From assembly GCF_013375535.1 (NCBI RefSeq), contig NZ_JABXJG010000001.1, forward strand, positions 3,018,001 through 3,082,000: DNA of 64,000 bases, read 5' to 3'. Source of the DNA: Sphingobium sp. 15-1. GTDB taxonomy: Bacteria; Pseudomonadota; Alphaproteobacteria; Sphingomonadales; Sphingomonadaceae. The notes under the pieces were generated by a model, which made no database searches, had not been told where the DNA came from, and saw only the letters and a list, made by a program, of their open reading frames with translations. How positions within the stretch are numbered: the stretch's first letter is position 1; each line of letters begins with the position of its first letter. The position numbers and the translations under genes are program-made. This document shows positions 40,080 through 48,588 of the stretch, in pieces.

Positions 40080-43000
40080 TCATGCCCCGGACGGAACGGG
40101 CGCGACGGCGACCCGCCCGGTCCGCTCCAGCTTGCCCCAGCCCACGACCCAGCCGCCAATGGCTGAGGCGATGGCCCGCACCACCACCCAATACATGATC
40201 TGGCGATAGACGAAGCGCTGCGCGACCAGCAGATGCGGCGGATAGCCCACGTCGCGATTGTCGAGCGCATAGGCGACCCAGCCGCAGAGCACATCGATGC
40301 TGGTGAAGGCCAGCCAGTAAAGCCCCATGGTCCACACGTCGTTGCTGGTCTGCGCCCAGCCATGCTGATGCACCCGGACGATGGTGCCGATGATCGAGGT
40401 GACGAGCGCCAGATCGATAAGGGGGGAGATGGCGGCGAACAATATCTGGAACAGCCAGGCTTGCGGCAAACCGACCAGAGCAAGCCCCGTGGGCCGCCGA
40501 TCGCGCAGGATGCGGCGATGCTTCCACAGGCATTGCAGCGTGCCGAACGCCCAGCGATAGCGTTGCTTGGCGAGCGTCCTGAAGCTTTCGGGCGCTTCGG
40601 TCCAGGCGACGGCTTCGGGATCGTAGGTGACGCGCCAGCCCGCCCGCTGGATCGCGATGGTCAGGTCCTGATCCTCCGCCAGCGTATTTTCGGGATAGCC
40701 GCCCACCGCGTCCAGCGCCGCCCTCCGCCACGCGCCGACCGCGCCCGGCACGACCGTCATGGCGTCGAACCCGGCCAGGGCGCGGCGCTCCAGATTCTGC
40801 GCGGTGATATATTCGACCGCCTGCCAGCGAGTGACGAGGTTGACGCGATTGCCCACCCGCGCATCGCCCGCCACCGCGCCGATGGCCGGATCAGCGAACC
40901 AGCGGGCGAGGCGGCGGATCGTCTGCGGCTCGAACTGGGTGTCGGCGTCCAGCGCGATGACGATCTCGCCCGCGGCCTCGCGCAAGGCCCGGTTGAGCGC
41001 CGAAGCCTTGCCACCATTTTGCAGCGTCAGCAGCGTCACGCGGGGATCGCCGGCGAAGGCTTGGGCGACGATGGCGCTGGTGTCGTCCTTTGACCCGTCA
41101 TCCGCAACGATCAGTTGCAACGCGGGATAGTCGCTTGCCAGCACGCGGCGCACCGACGCCTCAATCACCCGCGCTTCATTATAGGCGGGGATGATGACCG
41201 AGACGGTCGGCTGGTGTTCCGGCGGCACGATCCGCTCACGCCGTTCCTGGAACCAGGCGAGCAGGGTCATCAGCACCGCGCGCGCCAGCCCCAGCGAGAT
41301 CGCGACATAGAAGACCCAGCCAAGCAACGCGGAAAGCAGCGCCAGCGCCACGAACACGGCGACGTCGACGCGCACCGCCAGCAGGTCGCTGGCCTTCACC
41401 GGCGGCATGGCGGCCTCCTCGGGAAGCCCGGCAAGCTGCGACACCGGCACGAAGCGATAGCCCTCCGCCCTGAGCTGCGCGATGATGCGGGGCAGCGCCT
41501 CGACCGTCTGCGACCGTTCGCCGCCACCATCATGCAGCAGGATGACGTTTTCGGACCGGTCGGCGTCGGCCGCATGCACCTGGTCGATCACCTGCCGCAC
41601 GATGGCGTCGGTGCCAGGTCGCTGCCAGTCATTGGGATCGACGTGCAGGCCGACCACCGTATAGCCCAGCTTCTGCGCCGCCAGCGCCGGTTCCAGTTCG
41701 TCCGCCGTGGTCGGCTCCGCATCCCCGAAATAGGGCGCGCGGAACAGCCGCATGCCGCGCCCGGTATAGGCCTGCACCAGCCGCTGCGTGGCGTTGAGCT
41801 GCAACCGGGTCGGTTCCTCCGACCAGGTGGCCAGGTTGGGATGGTCGTAGGTATGGTTGCCGATCTCATCCCCGTCCGCGACGATCCGTTGCAGCAGCCC
41901 CGGATGCTCCAGCGCATTCTCCCCGATCACGAAGAAGGTCGCGGGCGTGCGCGTGCGTTCCAGCACCTTCAATATCTTCGGCGTCCATGTCGGGTCCGGC
42001 CCGTCGTCGAAGGTCAGCGCCAGCATCTTGCGGTCCTGCCCGCCGGTGCGCTGGACCTGATAGGGCGTCGGCAGCGCGCCGTAGCTTTCATGCTCGATCG
42101 TCCCCTGCGGCCCGAAGGCGACGGCGCGATGGCCCTCCGTCGGCGTGGCGGTGATGCGCAATATCTCGCCCGATCCCTCGACATCGGTGGTGAGCGTGCT
42201 GGCCATGGTGCTCAGGTTCGGACGGCCGCCAGTGCGCCAGGCGGTCAGATCCGCCCAGATGCCGGGGTCTTCACTGCCCAGCCGCCACAAGGCGACGCTC
42301 TGGATGCCGAGGCGCTTCAGCACCAGCAGTTCGTTCCAGCTCGCGGCGGCGTCCAGCATCCAGATCTGGTGGCGCTCCCCTGCCTCGTCATAGGCGAAGC
42401 CCGCATTGCCGCTCGCTGCGTCGTAGAGCGGGCGCGCATCGCTGTCATGCGCGGCCAGCCAGGCCTCGTCCAGCGACAGAGCGTCGGCGGTGCTGCTGCC
42501 GTTCGCGCCATGCCAGTCATAGGCGTAGCTGCCGAGCGCGACGACGATATGGTCGGCGCCGATCTGCCGCAGCGCGACCTGCGCTTCGCGCGCGAACCAG
42601 TCCTGCGCGGCGATCGGGCCGGGCCGGCCGCCCTGCCAATGCTGGTCGTAATCCATCAGGATCACGCGGTCCGCCAAAGCGGCGAAGCGGGCCAGCGGCC
42701 AGCCTTCCTCGCCAGCGGGCACGGTCAGCGCGATCTTGGCGCCATGCGGCATGGTGGCGCGCAGCATATGGAGAAAGCGCAAATAGGCAGGCATGGCGCT
42801 GGCCGGCAGCGATTCGAAGTCCATGACCACGCCCGCCTCATGGCGCCTGGCGACATAGGCGCCGAGTTGCCGGGCGAGCGCTTGCGCGGCGGCGGGATCG
42901 CGCAGCAGTTGCGCCGCGCCCGCGCCGTTCCAGCCGTCCTGCCCCAGATTCTGCACCATCGGCAGCACCTTGGGCGGATGCGGCATGGCGGCGATCATCC

Positions 43001-43409
43001 GGTCGAACGCCGGATCGGCCGCGAGATGGAGGGGCTTGCCGGACCCCGCCACATTGACCAGCGCGGGCACCACCCAGTCGAGCTGCCCGACATGGCGGCG
43101 CAGCGACGCGATGCTGCTTTCCTCGCCCGGTACGTAGAAGCCGACGTTCAGGGGCTTGGCCTGCGCATGATGCCTGCCCCAATGCGGCAGCCATCGGGCG
43201 ATGTCCCGCCGCAGGTTGGAGATGCCCGACAGGCGCGCCGCATGCGGCTGGGGAAGCGGCAGGGCGAGGTCGCCCTCAGAAGGCACGGCGACCAGCGTGG
43301 TCGCGAAGGCGATGGCGGCGAGCAGGATCAGGAGCAATCCGCCCGCGAGCAGGCGCCGCGCCCAAAGCCCCCTGCGGCCGGTGGGATCGAAGAAGATCGG
43401 TCTGCTCAT
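40080..43409 (-). CDS. GH18-like / NodB deacetylase / GT2 glycosyltransferase fusion
   Basis: A 1,109-residue three-domain membrane protein. TM1 (residues 18-40); a GH18-like barrel (about 85-390) with GVVMDFESLP containing the DxE-like catalytic strand (DFE, 197-199); a NodB deacetylase (about 460-655) with motif 1 LTFDDGPDPTW (Asp467-468) and motif 2 GNHTYDHP (His519/His523); a TM region (682-720); and a processive GT2 (about 735-960) with VADDGSKDDT, ALDADTQFEP, NTLAEDQDLT and QRYRWAFG, the QxxRW synthase motif, then C-terminal TM helices. It looks like a combined polymerase-deacetylase-hydrolase for a beta-linked amino-sugar polymer, similar in parts to PgaC and PgaB. The product is unknown. 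Confidence 0.87.
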   Translation of the reverse strand: MSRPIFFDPTGRRGLWARRLLAGGLLLILLAAIAFATTLVAVPSEGDLALPLPQPHAARLSGISNLRRDIARWLPHWGRHHAQAKPLNVGFYVPGEESSIASLRRHVGQLDWVVPALVNVAGSGKPLHLAADPAFDRMIAAMPHPPKVLPMVQNLGQDGWNGAGAAQLLRDPAAAQALARQLGAYVARRHEAGVVMDFESLPASAMPAYLRFLHMLRATMPHGAKIALTVPAGEEGWPLARFAALADRVILMDYDQHWQGGRPGPIAAQDWFAREAQVALRQIGADHIVVALGSYAYDWHGANGSSTADALSLDEAWLAAHDSDARPLYDAASGNAGFAYDEAGERHQIWMLDAAASWNELLVLKRLGIQSVALWRLGSEDPGIWADLTAWRTGGRPNLSTMASTLTTDVEGSGEILRITATPTEGHRAVAFGPQGTIEHESYGALPTPYQVQRTGGQDRKMLALTFDDGPDPTWTPKILKVLERTRTPATFFVIGENALEHPGLLQRIVADGDEIGNHTYDHPNLATWSEEPTRLQLNATQRLVQAYTGRGMRLFRAPYFGDAEPTTADELEPALAAQKLGYTVVGLHVDPNDWQRPGTDAIVRQVIDQVHAADADRSENVILLHDGGGERSQTVEALPRIIAQLRAEGYRFVPVSQLAGLPEEAAMPPVKASDLLAVRVDVAVFVALALLSALLGWVFYVAISLGLARAVLMTLLAWFQERRERIVPPEHQPTVSVIIPAYNEARVIEASVRRVLASDYPALQLIVADDGSKDDTSAIVAQAFAGDPRVTLLTLQNGGKASALNRALREAAGEIVIALDADTQFEPQTIRRLARWFADPAIGAVAGDARVGNRVNLVTRWQAVEYITAQNLERRALAGFDAMTVVPGAVGAWRRAALDAVGGYPENTLAEDQDLTIAIQRAGWRVTYDPEAVAWTEAPESFRTLAKQRYRWAFGTLQCLWKHRRILRDRRPTGLALVGLPQAWLFQILFAAISPLIDLALVTSIIGTIVRVHQHGWAQTSNDVWTMGLYWLAFTSIDVLCGWVAYALDNRDVGYPPHLLVAQRFVYRQIMYWVVVRAIASAIGGWVVGWGKLERTGRVAVAPVPSGA

Positions 43410-43709
43410 GGTTCGCTGCTGCTGCCCTGTTTTCCGGGCCAGCCTTTACGCGCCGCCCCCCGCCGGGCCGATGAGCCGTTCATGAAATATTGGTCATGTA
43501 GGGCGTGGGGAACCTATCCCCTCGCCCCAACGGGGTTGGCCAGAGGCGCGTGAATCTGGCCGAGGTTGCGCAGACTTGGCAGCTTGCTGCCTAGTCGTAG
43601 CTGGGAGAGGGGGCTGATGCGATGCCCCAGTTCCGTCCCGTCCGCCTGGTCCAATTCGGAATGCCGGAAATTGGCCAGTTGCTGCCGTTAAGTTGGCCTA
43701 TCCCTCATT
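43410..43709. other. Intergenic region upstream of the fusion gene
   Basis: No gene is supported here; open frames on both strands are short and match no family. It probably contains the promoter of the leftward fusion gene. The first 90 nt are GC-rich and unstructured, and a run of inverted short segments around CTGGCCA lies at 43540-43680. The REP element at 43710 follows. Confidence 0.4.
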
Positions 43710-43799
43710 CGTCATGCTGAACTTGTTTCAGCATCCATTTCTCCTCGCATTCTGTCGTCAGTGGGGCGCGATGGATGCTGAAACAAGTTCAGCATGACG
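43710..43799. repeat. REP-like element, family 1, copy 3
   Basis: The 29-nt arms match copy 1 exactly; the spacer (about 32 nt) differs, containing TCTGTCGTCAGTGGGG. It is intergenic, between the fusion gene and a short open reading frame. Confidence 0.85.
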
Positions 43800-43991
43800 G
43801 CTGTAGTGAGGACAGCTTCCTCCCATCGACCAGCCGAACAATCCCACGCCGCCCGGAGCGGATGCCGATCCGACTGCCTCGCTCGGGCAGCGCCAAGCTT
43901 TTCTACCCCCTTGCTCAGCAAAGCTTGAAAGACAAATCTCTACCTGCAAACTAGATAAGAAGCCACCTCGAGTCGGCAGGGGAGAGAAGAG

Positions 43992-44162
43992 ATGGAATGG
44001 CGCTCGGCAATCGGTCGGCATTGGGGTCGCTGGAGCGACGCCATGAAGCGCGAATTGCTGCGCGAGCCGGACCGTATCCTGCTCGATCGCGGGCCTGACG
44101 CCGTCGCGCCCGCCGCTCAGGACAGGGCGGAGATATTGGAGCCCTCGCTCGACCTGCGGTGA
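43992..44162 (+). CDS. Small 56-aa protein of unknown function
   Basis: ATG at 43992 follows a good ribosome site (GGGGAGAGAAGAG). The 56-residue product begins MEWRSAIGRHWGRWSDAMKRELLRE: a basic, Trp-rich amphipathic N-terminal half, then an acidic, helical tail (AAQDRAEILEPSLDLR). No signal peptide or family was recognised. It lies 103 nt before the nitroreductase in the same direction. Support is limited to the ribosome site and codon use. Confidence 0.45.
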   Translation: MEWRSAIGRHWGRWSDAMKRELLREPDRILLDRGPDAVAPAAQDRAEILEPSLDLR

Positions 44163-44265
44163 AAATGCGCGGGCGGGCTTGTCCTTCCCCGCTCCGTTTC
44201 CAATATCGCGACCACTGTCCAGACGGCTTTCCTGCCGCTCCATCCATGGCTTTTAGGGAGATTCT

Positions 44266-44859
44266 ATGTCAGCCACCGCCCGCGCCGTGACCCGCGCCGT
44301 CGAACCGCTTTTCCTGGACCGCTGGTCGCCGCGCGCCTTCGATTCCTCCGTCATCCCGCAGGAGGATCTGGACACGATCTTCGACGCCACCCGCTGGGCG
44401 CCCTCCGCCTTCAACTATCAGCCCTGGCGCCTGCTCTACGCCACCCGCGACAGCGCCGACTGGAGCCGTTTCCTGGGCGTGCTGCTGCCCTTCAACCAGA
44501 GCTGGGTGCAGAACGCCTCGGCGCTGGTCTACATCCTGTCCGACACGCTGATCGCCGCGCCGGGTTCGGAAGATTTCAAGGCCTCGCACAGCCACAGCTT
44601 CGACGCGGGCGCGGCCTGGGCGCTGCTGGCGCTACAGGCGACGCGGCTGGGCTATCACAGCCACGCCATGACGGGCATAGAGTTCGACAAGGCGCGGGTG
44701 GAACTGGGCGTGCCCGACCGTTTCCGCATCGAAGCCGCCGTTGCCATCGGCCGCATCGCGGACAAGTCGATCCTCCCCGAAGCGCTCCAGGCCCGCGAAG
44801 CGCCGAGCGGCCGGAAGGATATTGCGGAGTTCGTCACGGCGGGCAATTTCCCGGCGTAA
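44266..44859 (+). CDS. Nitroreductase-family flavoprotein
   Basis: A 197-residue FMN-dependent nitroreductase-like protein. The N-terminal RWSPRAFDSSVIPQEDLDTIFDATRWAPSAFNYQPWRLLYA contains the R-S-R-F and W-PS--N-QPW motifs for FMN binding. The middle FDAGAAWALLALQATRLGYHSHAMTGIEFDKARVELGVPDRFRIEAAVAIGRI matches the C-terminal half of the family. It acts as a dimer using NAD(P)H to reduce nitro compounds, quinones or related substrates; the physiological substrate is unknown. GGGAG precedes the ATG. Confidence 0.88.
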   Translation: MSATARAVTRAVEPLFLDRWSPRAFDSSVIPQEDLDTIFDATRWAPSAFNYQPWRLLYATRDSADWSRFLGVLLPFNQSWVQNASALVYILSDTLIAAPGSEDFKASHSHSFDAGAAWALLALQATRLGYHSHAMTGIEFDKARVELGVPDRFRIEAAVAIGRIADKSILPEALQAREAPSGRKDIAEFVTAGNFPA

Positions 44860-44878
44860 AAGCAGCCTGAGTTTCAAT

Positions 44879-44989
44879 CGTCATGCTGAACTTGTTTCAG
44901 CATCCATTTCTCCCCACGCGCCGAGGCTCTTGGGGCACGATGGATGCTGAGCCGAAGGCCAACGCCAGTTAAACAAGTTCAGCATGACG
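44879..44989. repeat. REP-like element, family 1, variant with 21-nt insertion
   Basis: Left arm as in copy 1; the right arm is split after GGATGCTGA by a 21-nt insertion (44951-44971, beginning GCCGAAGGCC), after which AACAAGTTC...GACG resumes. The same insertion at the same point occurs at 47737-47757. Confidence 0.8.
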
Positions 44990-45051
44990 GTCCCGTATTT
45001 GGCTACTGTCACTTTTCTACCGCCGCTTTTCTGCCCCGACCCAACCCGAAT

Positions 45052-45786
45052 TCAAGTCCGCGCCAGCGCCTCCGCCGTGGCGTCCATCGTCCCCGGTTCC
45101 TGATCGCCCGTCAGCGCGTAGGACATGTCGCCGCGCCGCCAATAGGCCACGGACTGCGCGCCCTCCCGCACCGCGTCGGGATGTTCGGGCGCGGCGGTCT
45201 TCTCATGCACGGCGAAGATCGTCATCCTGTGCCCCGTATCGGTGCGCACCGCCATCAGCAGCGCGGGGGCCTTGTCGGTCGGGAAGAGCTGGACGTCGGT
45301 CACATGCCAGTCGTCGGGCAGTTGCGGCATGGCGATGCGGGTGTTGAGCGCGACTTCCCGCGCATCGAAGCGGGGCGCCTCGATCTGCGAATTCATGTCG
45401 GCGCGCAGCATCGCGATCCGGTGCGAGGCGACCGCATAGCTGACATAGGCGGGCGGCCGCTCGAACCCCACCATCCAGACCGCCAGCGCCGCCGCCAGTC
45501 CCGATGTCGCCAGCCCCGCCGGCATCAAGCGGCGCCAGCGGCTTTTCTGCGGTTGCGCCAATCGTTCGGCCCTGTCGGCCAGCCCGGCGGGCACCGGCCG
45601 CCGGTCCTGCGTCAGCATGCGGAGCGCGCTGCGGACGCTAAGGTCGCCCATGACGCGGGCGGCCAGATCGGGCTGGCGCGAAAGGCGGGTTTCGACGACG
45701 AAACGCCGCTCCACATCGAGCTCGCCGTCAATATAGGCGTCAATCTCCAGATCGGTAATTTCCGGATCGGTCGGACGATCAGTCAT
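45052..45786 (-). CDS. Membrane anti-sigma factor (FecR/RskA-like)
   Basis: A 244-residue protein. The N-terminal anti-sigma domain is EITDLEIDAYIDGELDVERRFVVETRLSRQPDLAARV, with the typical IDAYIDGELD----- V---L---P pattern. One TM segment follows (AGLATSGLAAALAVWMVGF, about 88-107), then a periplasmic domain (YVSYAVASHRIAMLRADMNSQIEAP, through to AYWRRGDMSYALTGD). It should bind the ECF sigma factor encoded just upstream, whose gene overlaps this start by 8 nt, and release it upon an envelope signal. Confidence 0.85.
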   Translation of the reverse strand: MTDRPTDPEITDLEIDAYIDGELDVERRFVVETRLSRQPDLAARVMGDLSVRSALRMLTQDRRPVPAGLADRAERLAQPQKSRWRRLMPAGLATSGLAAALAVWMVGFERPPAYVSYAVASHRIAMLRADMNSQIEAPRFDAREVALNTRIAMPQLPDDWHVTDVQLFPTDKAPALLMAVRTDTGHRMTIFAVHEKTAAPEHPDAVREGAQSVAYWRRGDMSYALTGDQEPGTMDATAEALART

Positions 45787-46309
45787 CGCTTCCTCCTATC
45801 AGCCGGAGGCCCGTTGCCCCCTGCTGCCCCTGTTCCCGCTCCCTCAATGCAGCCCGTGCCCGCGCCAGCCGCGACATCACCGTCCCCACCGGCACCCCCA
45901 ATGTCTCCGCCGCCTGCTGATAGCTGAGGCCCTCTATCGCCGTCAGGTGCAGCACGGCGCGATGATGCTCCGGCAAGGCCGCGAATTGCCGCGCGATCTG
46001 GACCAGCCGGGCATGTTCCTCCTGCCCCGGTTCCAGCCGGTCGACCAGCGTTTCGGCAAAGCGGCTGTTGCGCCGCGCCTCCGACGCCTCGCGCCGCTTG
46101 GCGGAGAAAAAGACATTGTGGACGATCGCCAGCAGCCAGCGGCGGCGGTCGCGGTCGGGCTGGAACGTCTCCTGCCGCTCTATGGCGCGGACGATCGCGT
46201 CCTGCACGACGTCGTCGGCGTCCTGCTCGTCGCGGGTCAGCGACCTGGCATAGCGCCCCATCGCGACCAGATCGTCCCTGATGCCGGAACCCTCGTCCAT
46301 CATCGCCAT
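45779..46309 (-). CDS. ECF-family RNA polymerase sigma factor
   Basis: A 176-residue sigma-70 factor. I place the start at 46309 (MAMMDEGSGIRDDL), one nt after the upstream glycosyltransferase stop. Region 2 reads GRYARSLTRDEQDADDVVQDAIVRAIERQETFQPDRDRRRWLLAIVHNVFFS; region 4 reads FAALPEHHRAVLHLTAIEGLSYQQAAETLGVPVGTVMSRLARARAALRE, with the DNA-binding HTH. The anti-sigma gene overlaps the stop by 8 nt, so sigma and anti-sigma are coupled. Its regulon cannot be read here. Confidence 0.9.
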   Translation of the reverse strand: MAMMDEGSGIRDDLVAMGRYARSLTRDEQDADDVVQDAIVRAIERQETFQPDRDRRRWLLAIVHNVFFSAKRREASEARRNSRFAETLVDRLEPGQEEHARLVQIARQFAALPEHHRAVLHLTAIEGLSYQQAAETLGVPVGTVMSRLARARAALREREQGQQGATGLRLIGGSDD

Positions 46310-46310
46310 G

Positions 46311-47552
46311 TCATGCCGCCTGCGCGGCGGGCGTGGCAAGCGGGATGTGCAGCGCCTCGGCATAGCTGCGCGCCACATCCTCCAGCACATCGTCCCAGGC
46401 GAAGCGCGCCGCCGCCTCCGCCGCCGCAGCACCCAGCGCGGCGCGGCGGGCGGGCTGGCGGATCAACCCCGCCACCGCCGCCGCATAGGCCCCGACATCC
46501 TTGGGCGGCACCAGCAGGCCGGTGCGCCCGTCAGCGATCAGGGCCGACGCGCTGGGCACATTGGCGGAGACGATGGCGAGGCCCGATGCCATCGCCTCCA
46601 GATTGACATTGCCGAACGCCTCCGTGACGGAGGGGTTGATGAGGATGTCGGCGCTGGCGACGGCGCGGCCCAGCCTCTCTCCCGACAAATGGCCCATGAA
46701 GGTGGCGTTGGGCAGCCGCTCGGCCAGCCAGTTCCGCGCCGGTCCTTCGCCCACGATCAGCGGGCGGACGGCCAGGCCCTGGGCGCGGACGGCGCCGATG
46801 GTCTCGGCAAAGACGCGCAACCCCTTTTCCAGCACCAGCCGGCCGAAGAACAGCGGCACCATATCCGCCGCATCATAGCCAAGCCCGGACCGGAAGGCCG
46901 GGTCGCGCAGCGCCGGACTGAAGCAGGCGGGATCGATGCCGCGTCCCCAAATGCCGATCCGCCCGCCACCAAGCCGCGCCGCCATATCCCGCGCTATGGG
47001 CAGGGTAGGGCAGAGGATGCGGTCGCAATCGCCATAGAAGCGGTCGAGATAGCGCTCCACCGGCCCGCGCAGGAGGGACAGGCGGTAATAGTCGAGATAG
47101 GTTTCGAAGCGGGTATGCAGGCTGGCGACCACCGGAATGCCCAGCGCCCGGGCATGGTTCTGCGCCTGCCGCCCCAGCAGGTCCGGAGCGGAGAGGTGGA
47201 CGATGTCGGGCGCGAAATCCTCGAAATCCTGACGGGCGGCGTGGGTGAAGCCCAGGGCGATGCGATATTCCGGGCGGCCGGGAATGCTGATCGATCGGAC
47301 GGAGCGCACCTCGCCCACCGACGCGAACGCCTTGCGCGGCGCGGTGGGCGAATAGATCCGCACCTCCGCCCGCACGCGATGCAGCAGATAGGCGACCAGC
47401 CGGTTGAGCGCCTGGTTGGCGCCGTCGCGCACGCAATCATAATTGCCGGAAAACAGCGCGACCCGCAGCGGACGGCCCAGCGCCGCCGACAGCGCAAGGC
47501 GGGATTGAGAAAGGCGCATAGGGTCGGCACGAAGGTCGGGGGCATGGTTCAT
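46311..47552 (-). CDS. GT4-family glycosyltransferase
   Basis: A 413-residue GT-B fold transferase. The N-terminal acceptor domain starts LRVALFSGNYDCVRDGANQALNRLVAYLLHR, with DIVHLSAPDLLGRQAQNHARALGIPVVASLHTRFETYLDYY. The C-terminal donor domain carries GRLVLEKGLRVFAETI and SVTEAFGNVNLEAMASGLAIVSANV, the EX7E-type motif of GT4 (E-FG--NLEAMA-G). The pattern resembles glycolipid mannosyl/glucosyl transferases acting on diacylglycerol or hexuronosyl lipids. It is the first gene of an operon with the sigma/anti-sigma pair, an unusual partnership. Confidence 0.85.
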   Translation of the reverse strand: MNHAPDLRADPMRLSQSRLALSAALGRPLRVALFSGNYDCVRDGANQALNRLVAYLLHRVRAEVRIYSPTAPRKAFASVGEVRSVRSISIPGRPEYRIALGFTHAARQDFEDFAPDIVHLSAPDLLGRQAQNHARALGIPVVASLHTRFETYLDYYRLSLLRGPVERYLDRFYGDCDRILCPTLPIARDMAARLGGGRIGIWGRGIDPACFSPALRDPAFRSGLGYDAADMVPLFFGRLVLEKGLRVFAETIGAVRAQGLAVRPLIVGEGPARNWLAERLPNATFMGHLSGERLGRAVASADILINPSVTEAFGNVNLEAMASGLAIVSANVPSASALIADGRTGLLVPPKDVGAYAAAVAGLIRQPARRAALGAAAAEAAARFAWDDVLEDVARSYAEALHIPLATPAAQAA

Positions 47553-47663
47553 GCCCGGTATACGCGGGGGGAGGGTGGTCTATTCCCTCCGTTTACAGGA
47601 AGCGGGCCGGCGCTAGATTGAAGATGTGATTCCACACCGCCACCACCACTCCCTCCCACCACT

Positions 47664-47774
47664 CGTCATGCTGAACTCGTTTCAGCATGCATTTCTCCCC
47701 ATGAGCCGTGGTCTCCGGAGGCACGATGGATGCTGAGCCGAAGGCCAACGCCAGTTAAACAAGTTCAGCATGAC
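47664..47774. repeat. REP-like element, family 1, second insertion variant
   Basis: Same 21-nt insertion (47737-47757) as in the copy at 44879, plus minor changes in the left arm (CTCGTTTCAGCATGC). Its right part provides the only in-frame ATG (47730) of the VirJ-like gene. Confidence 0.8.
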
Positions 47775-48545
47775 AGAGGGAGGCGGGCACCGCCCCGACT
47801 TCGCGCAATTCTGACGTTGGCCTTCCTCGCGGCCCTCATCGCAGGCGCCGCCGCCTATTGCCATTATCTCGGCTATCCCAATGGGCGAGTCTTCACCCCG
47901 GTCCCCGCTGCCGCTCCCAGGGAAGACGGGACCATCGCGGTCTTCTTCTCCGGCGACATGGGGTTCAACGCGGGCATGGGCCCGGTGATCGCCCACCATA
48001 TGGCGCAAGGCGGCGTCCCGGTGCTGGGCGTCAATTCGCTGGCCGCCTTCGCCCGCCGCCAATCGCCGGAGGAAAGCGGCAGACTGGTGGAGCAGGCCGC
48101 CCGCCGCGCCCTGGCTCAGCCCGGCGCGCGCAGGCTGGTGCTGGCCGGGCAATCCTTCGGCGCGAACATGCTGCTCGCCGGGCTGGAGCGCCTGTCGCCC
48201 AGCCTGCGCGCCCGCGTCGCCATGGTCGCGCTGATCGTCCCCGCCGACACCATGCTGTTCCGCGCCACGCCCGGCGGCGTGTTCGACTTCGGGGACGACG
48301 GCCCCGCCGCGCCCGCCGCCCATGCGCTCGACTGGGCGCCGGTACTATGCATCCATGGCGTCAAGGAAAGCGGCAGCCTCTGCCCCGGCTGGCGCCAGCC
48401 CAATGTCCGCGTCGTCGGCCTGCCCGGCGGCCATTTCCTGGAGGATGATTCGGAACGGGTGGCGAAGACCCTGCTGCGCGCTTTGCCGGACCCGGCCCCG
48501 AACATTGCCAAAAATTCAGACAGCGCAGAGCCTCCCGCAATCTGA
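47730..48545 (+). CDS. VirJ/AcvB-like serine hydrolase, single-domain
   Basis: An up to 271-residue protein with one N-terminal membrane anchor (AILTLAFLAALIAGAAAYCHYL) and an alpha/beta hydrolase fold like VirJ and the C-terminal half of AcvB: IAVFFSGDMGFNAGMGPVIAHHMAQGGVPVLGVNSLAAFARRQSPEESG, LVLAGQSFGANMLL (nucleophile Ser in GQSFG), and GLPGGHFLEDD (His). The usual 'DGGW' of VirJ is replaced by DMGF. The first 15 codons are REP sequence, so the true start may be a TTG at 47817. It heads an operon with DUF2147, AcvB and MprF genes (43 nt before the DUF2147 start). Confidence 0.75.
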   Translation: MLSRRPTPVKQVQHDRGRRAPPRLRAILTLAFLAALIAGAAAYCHYLGYPNGRVFTPVPAAAPREDGTIAVFFSGDMGFNAGMGPVIAHHMAQGGVPVLGVNSLAAFARRQSPEESGRLVEQAARRALAQPGARRLVLAGQSFGANMLLAGLERLSPSLRARVAMVALIVPADTMLFRATPGGVFDFGDDGPAAPAAHALDWAPVLCIHGVKESGSLCPGWRQPNVRVVGLPGGHFLEDDSERVAKTLLRALPDPAPNIAKNSDSAEPPAI

Positions 48546-48588
48546 ACGGGCCTAGAAGCCGTGATCGTTCCGGGAAAGGATGGGTCAT

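Noticed and set aside
41115-43553. An 812-codon open frame on the plus strand opposite the GT2/NodB fusion
   Set aside because: Arg/His/Gln-rich with no recognisable domain; the minus strand has three complete catalytic domains.
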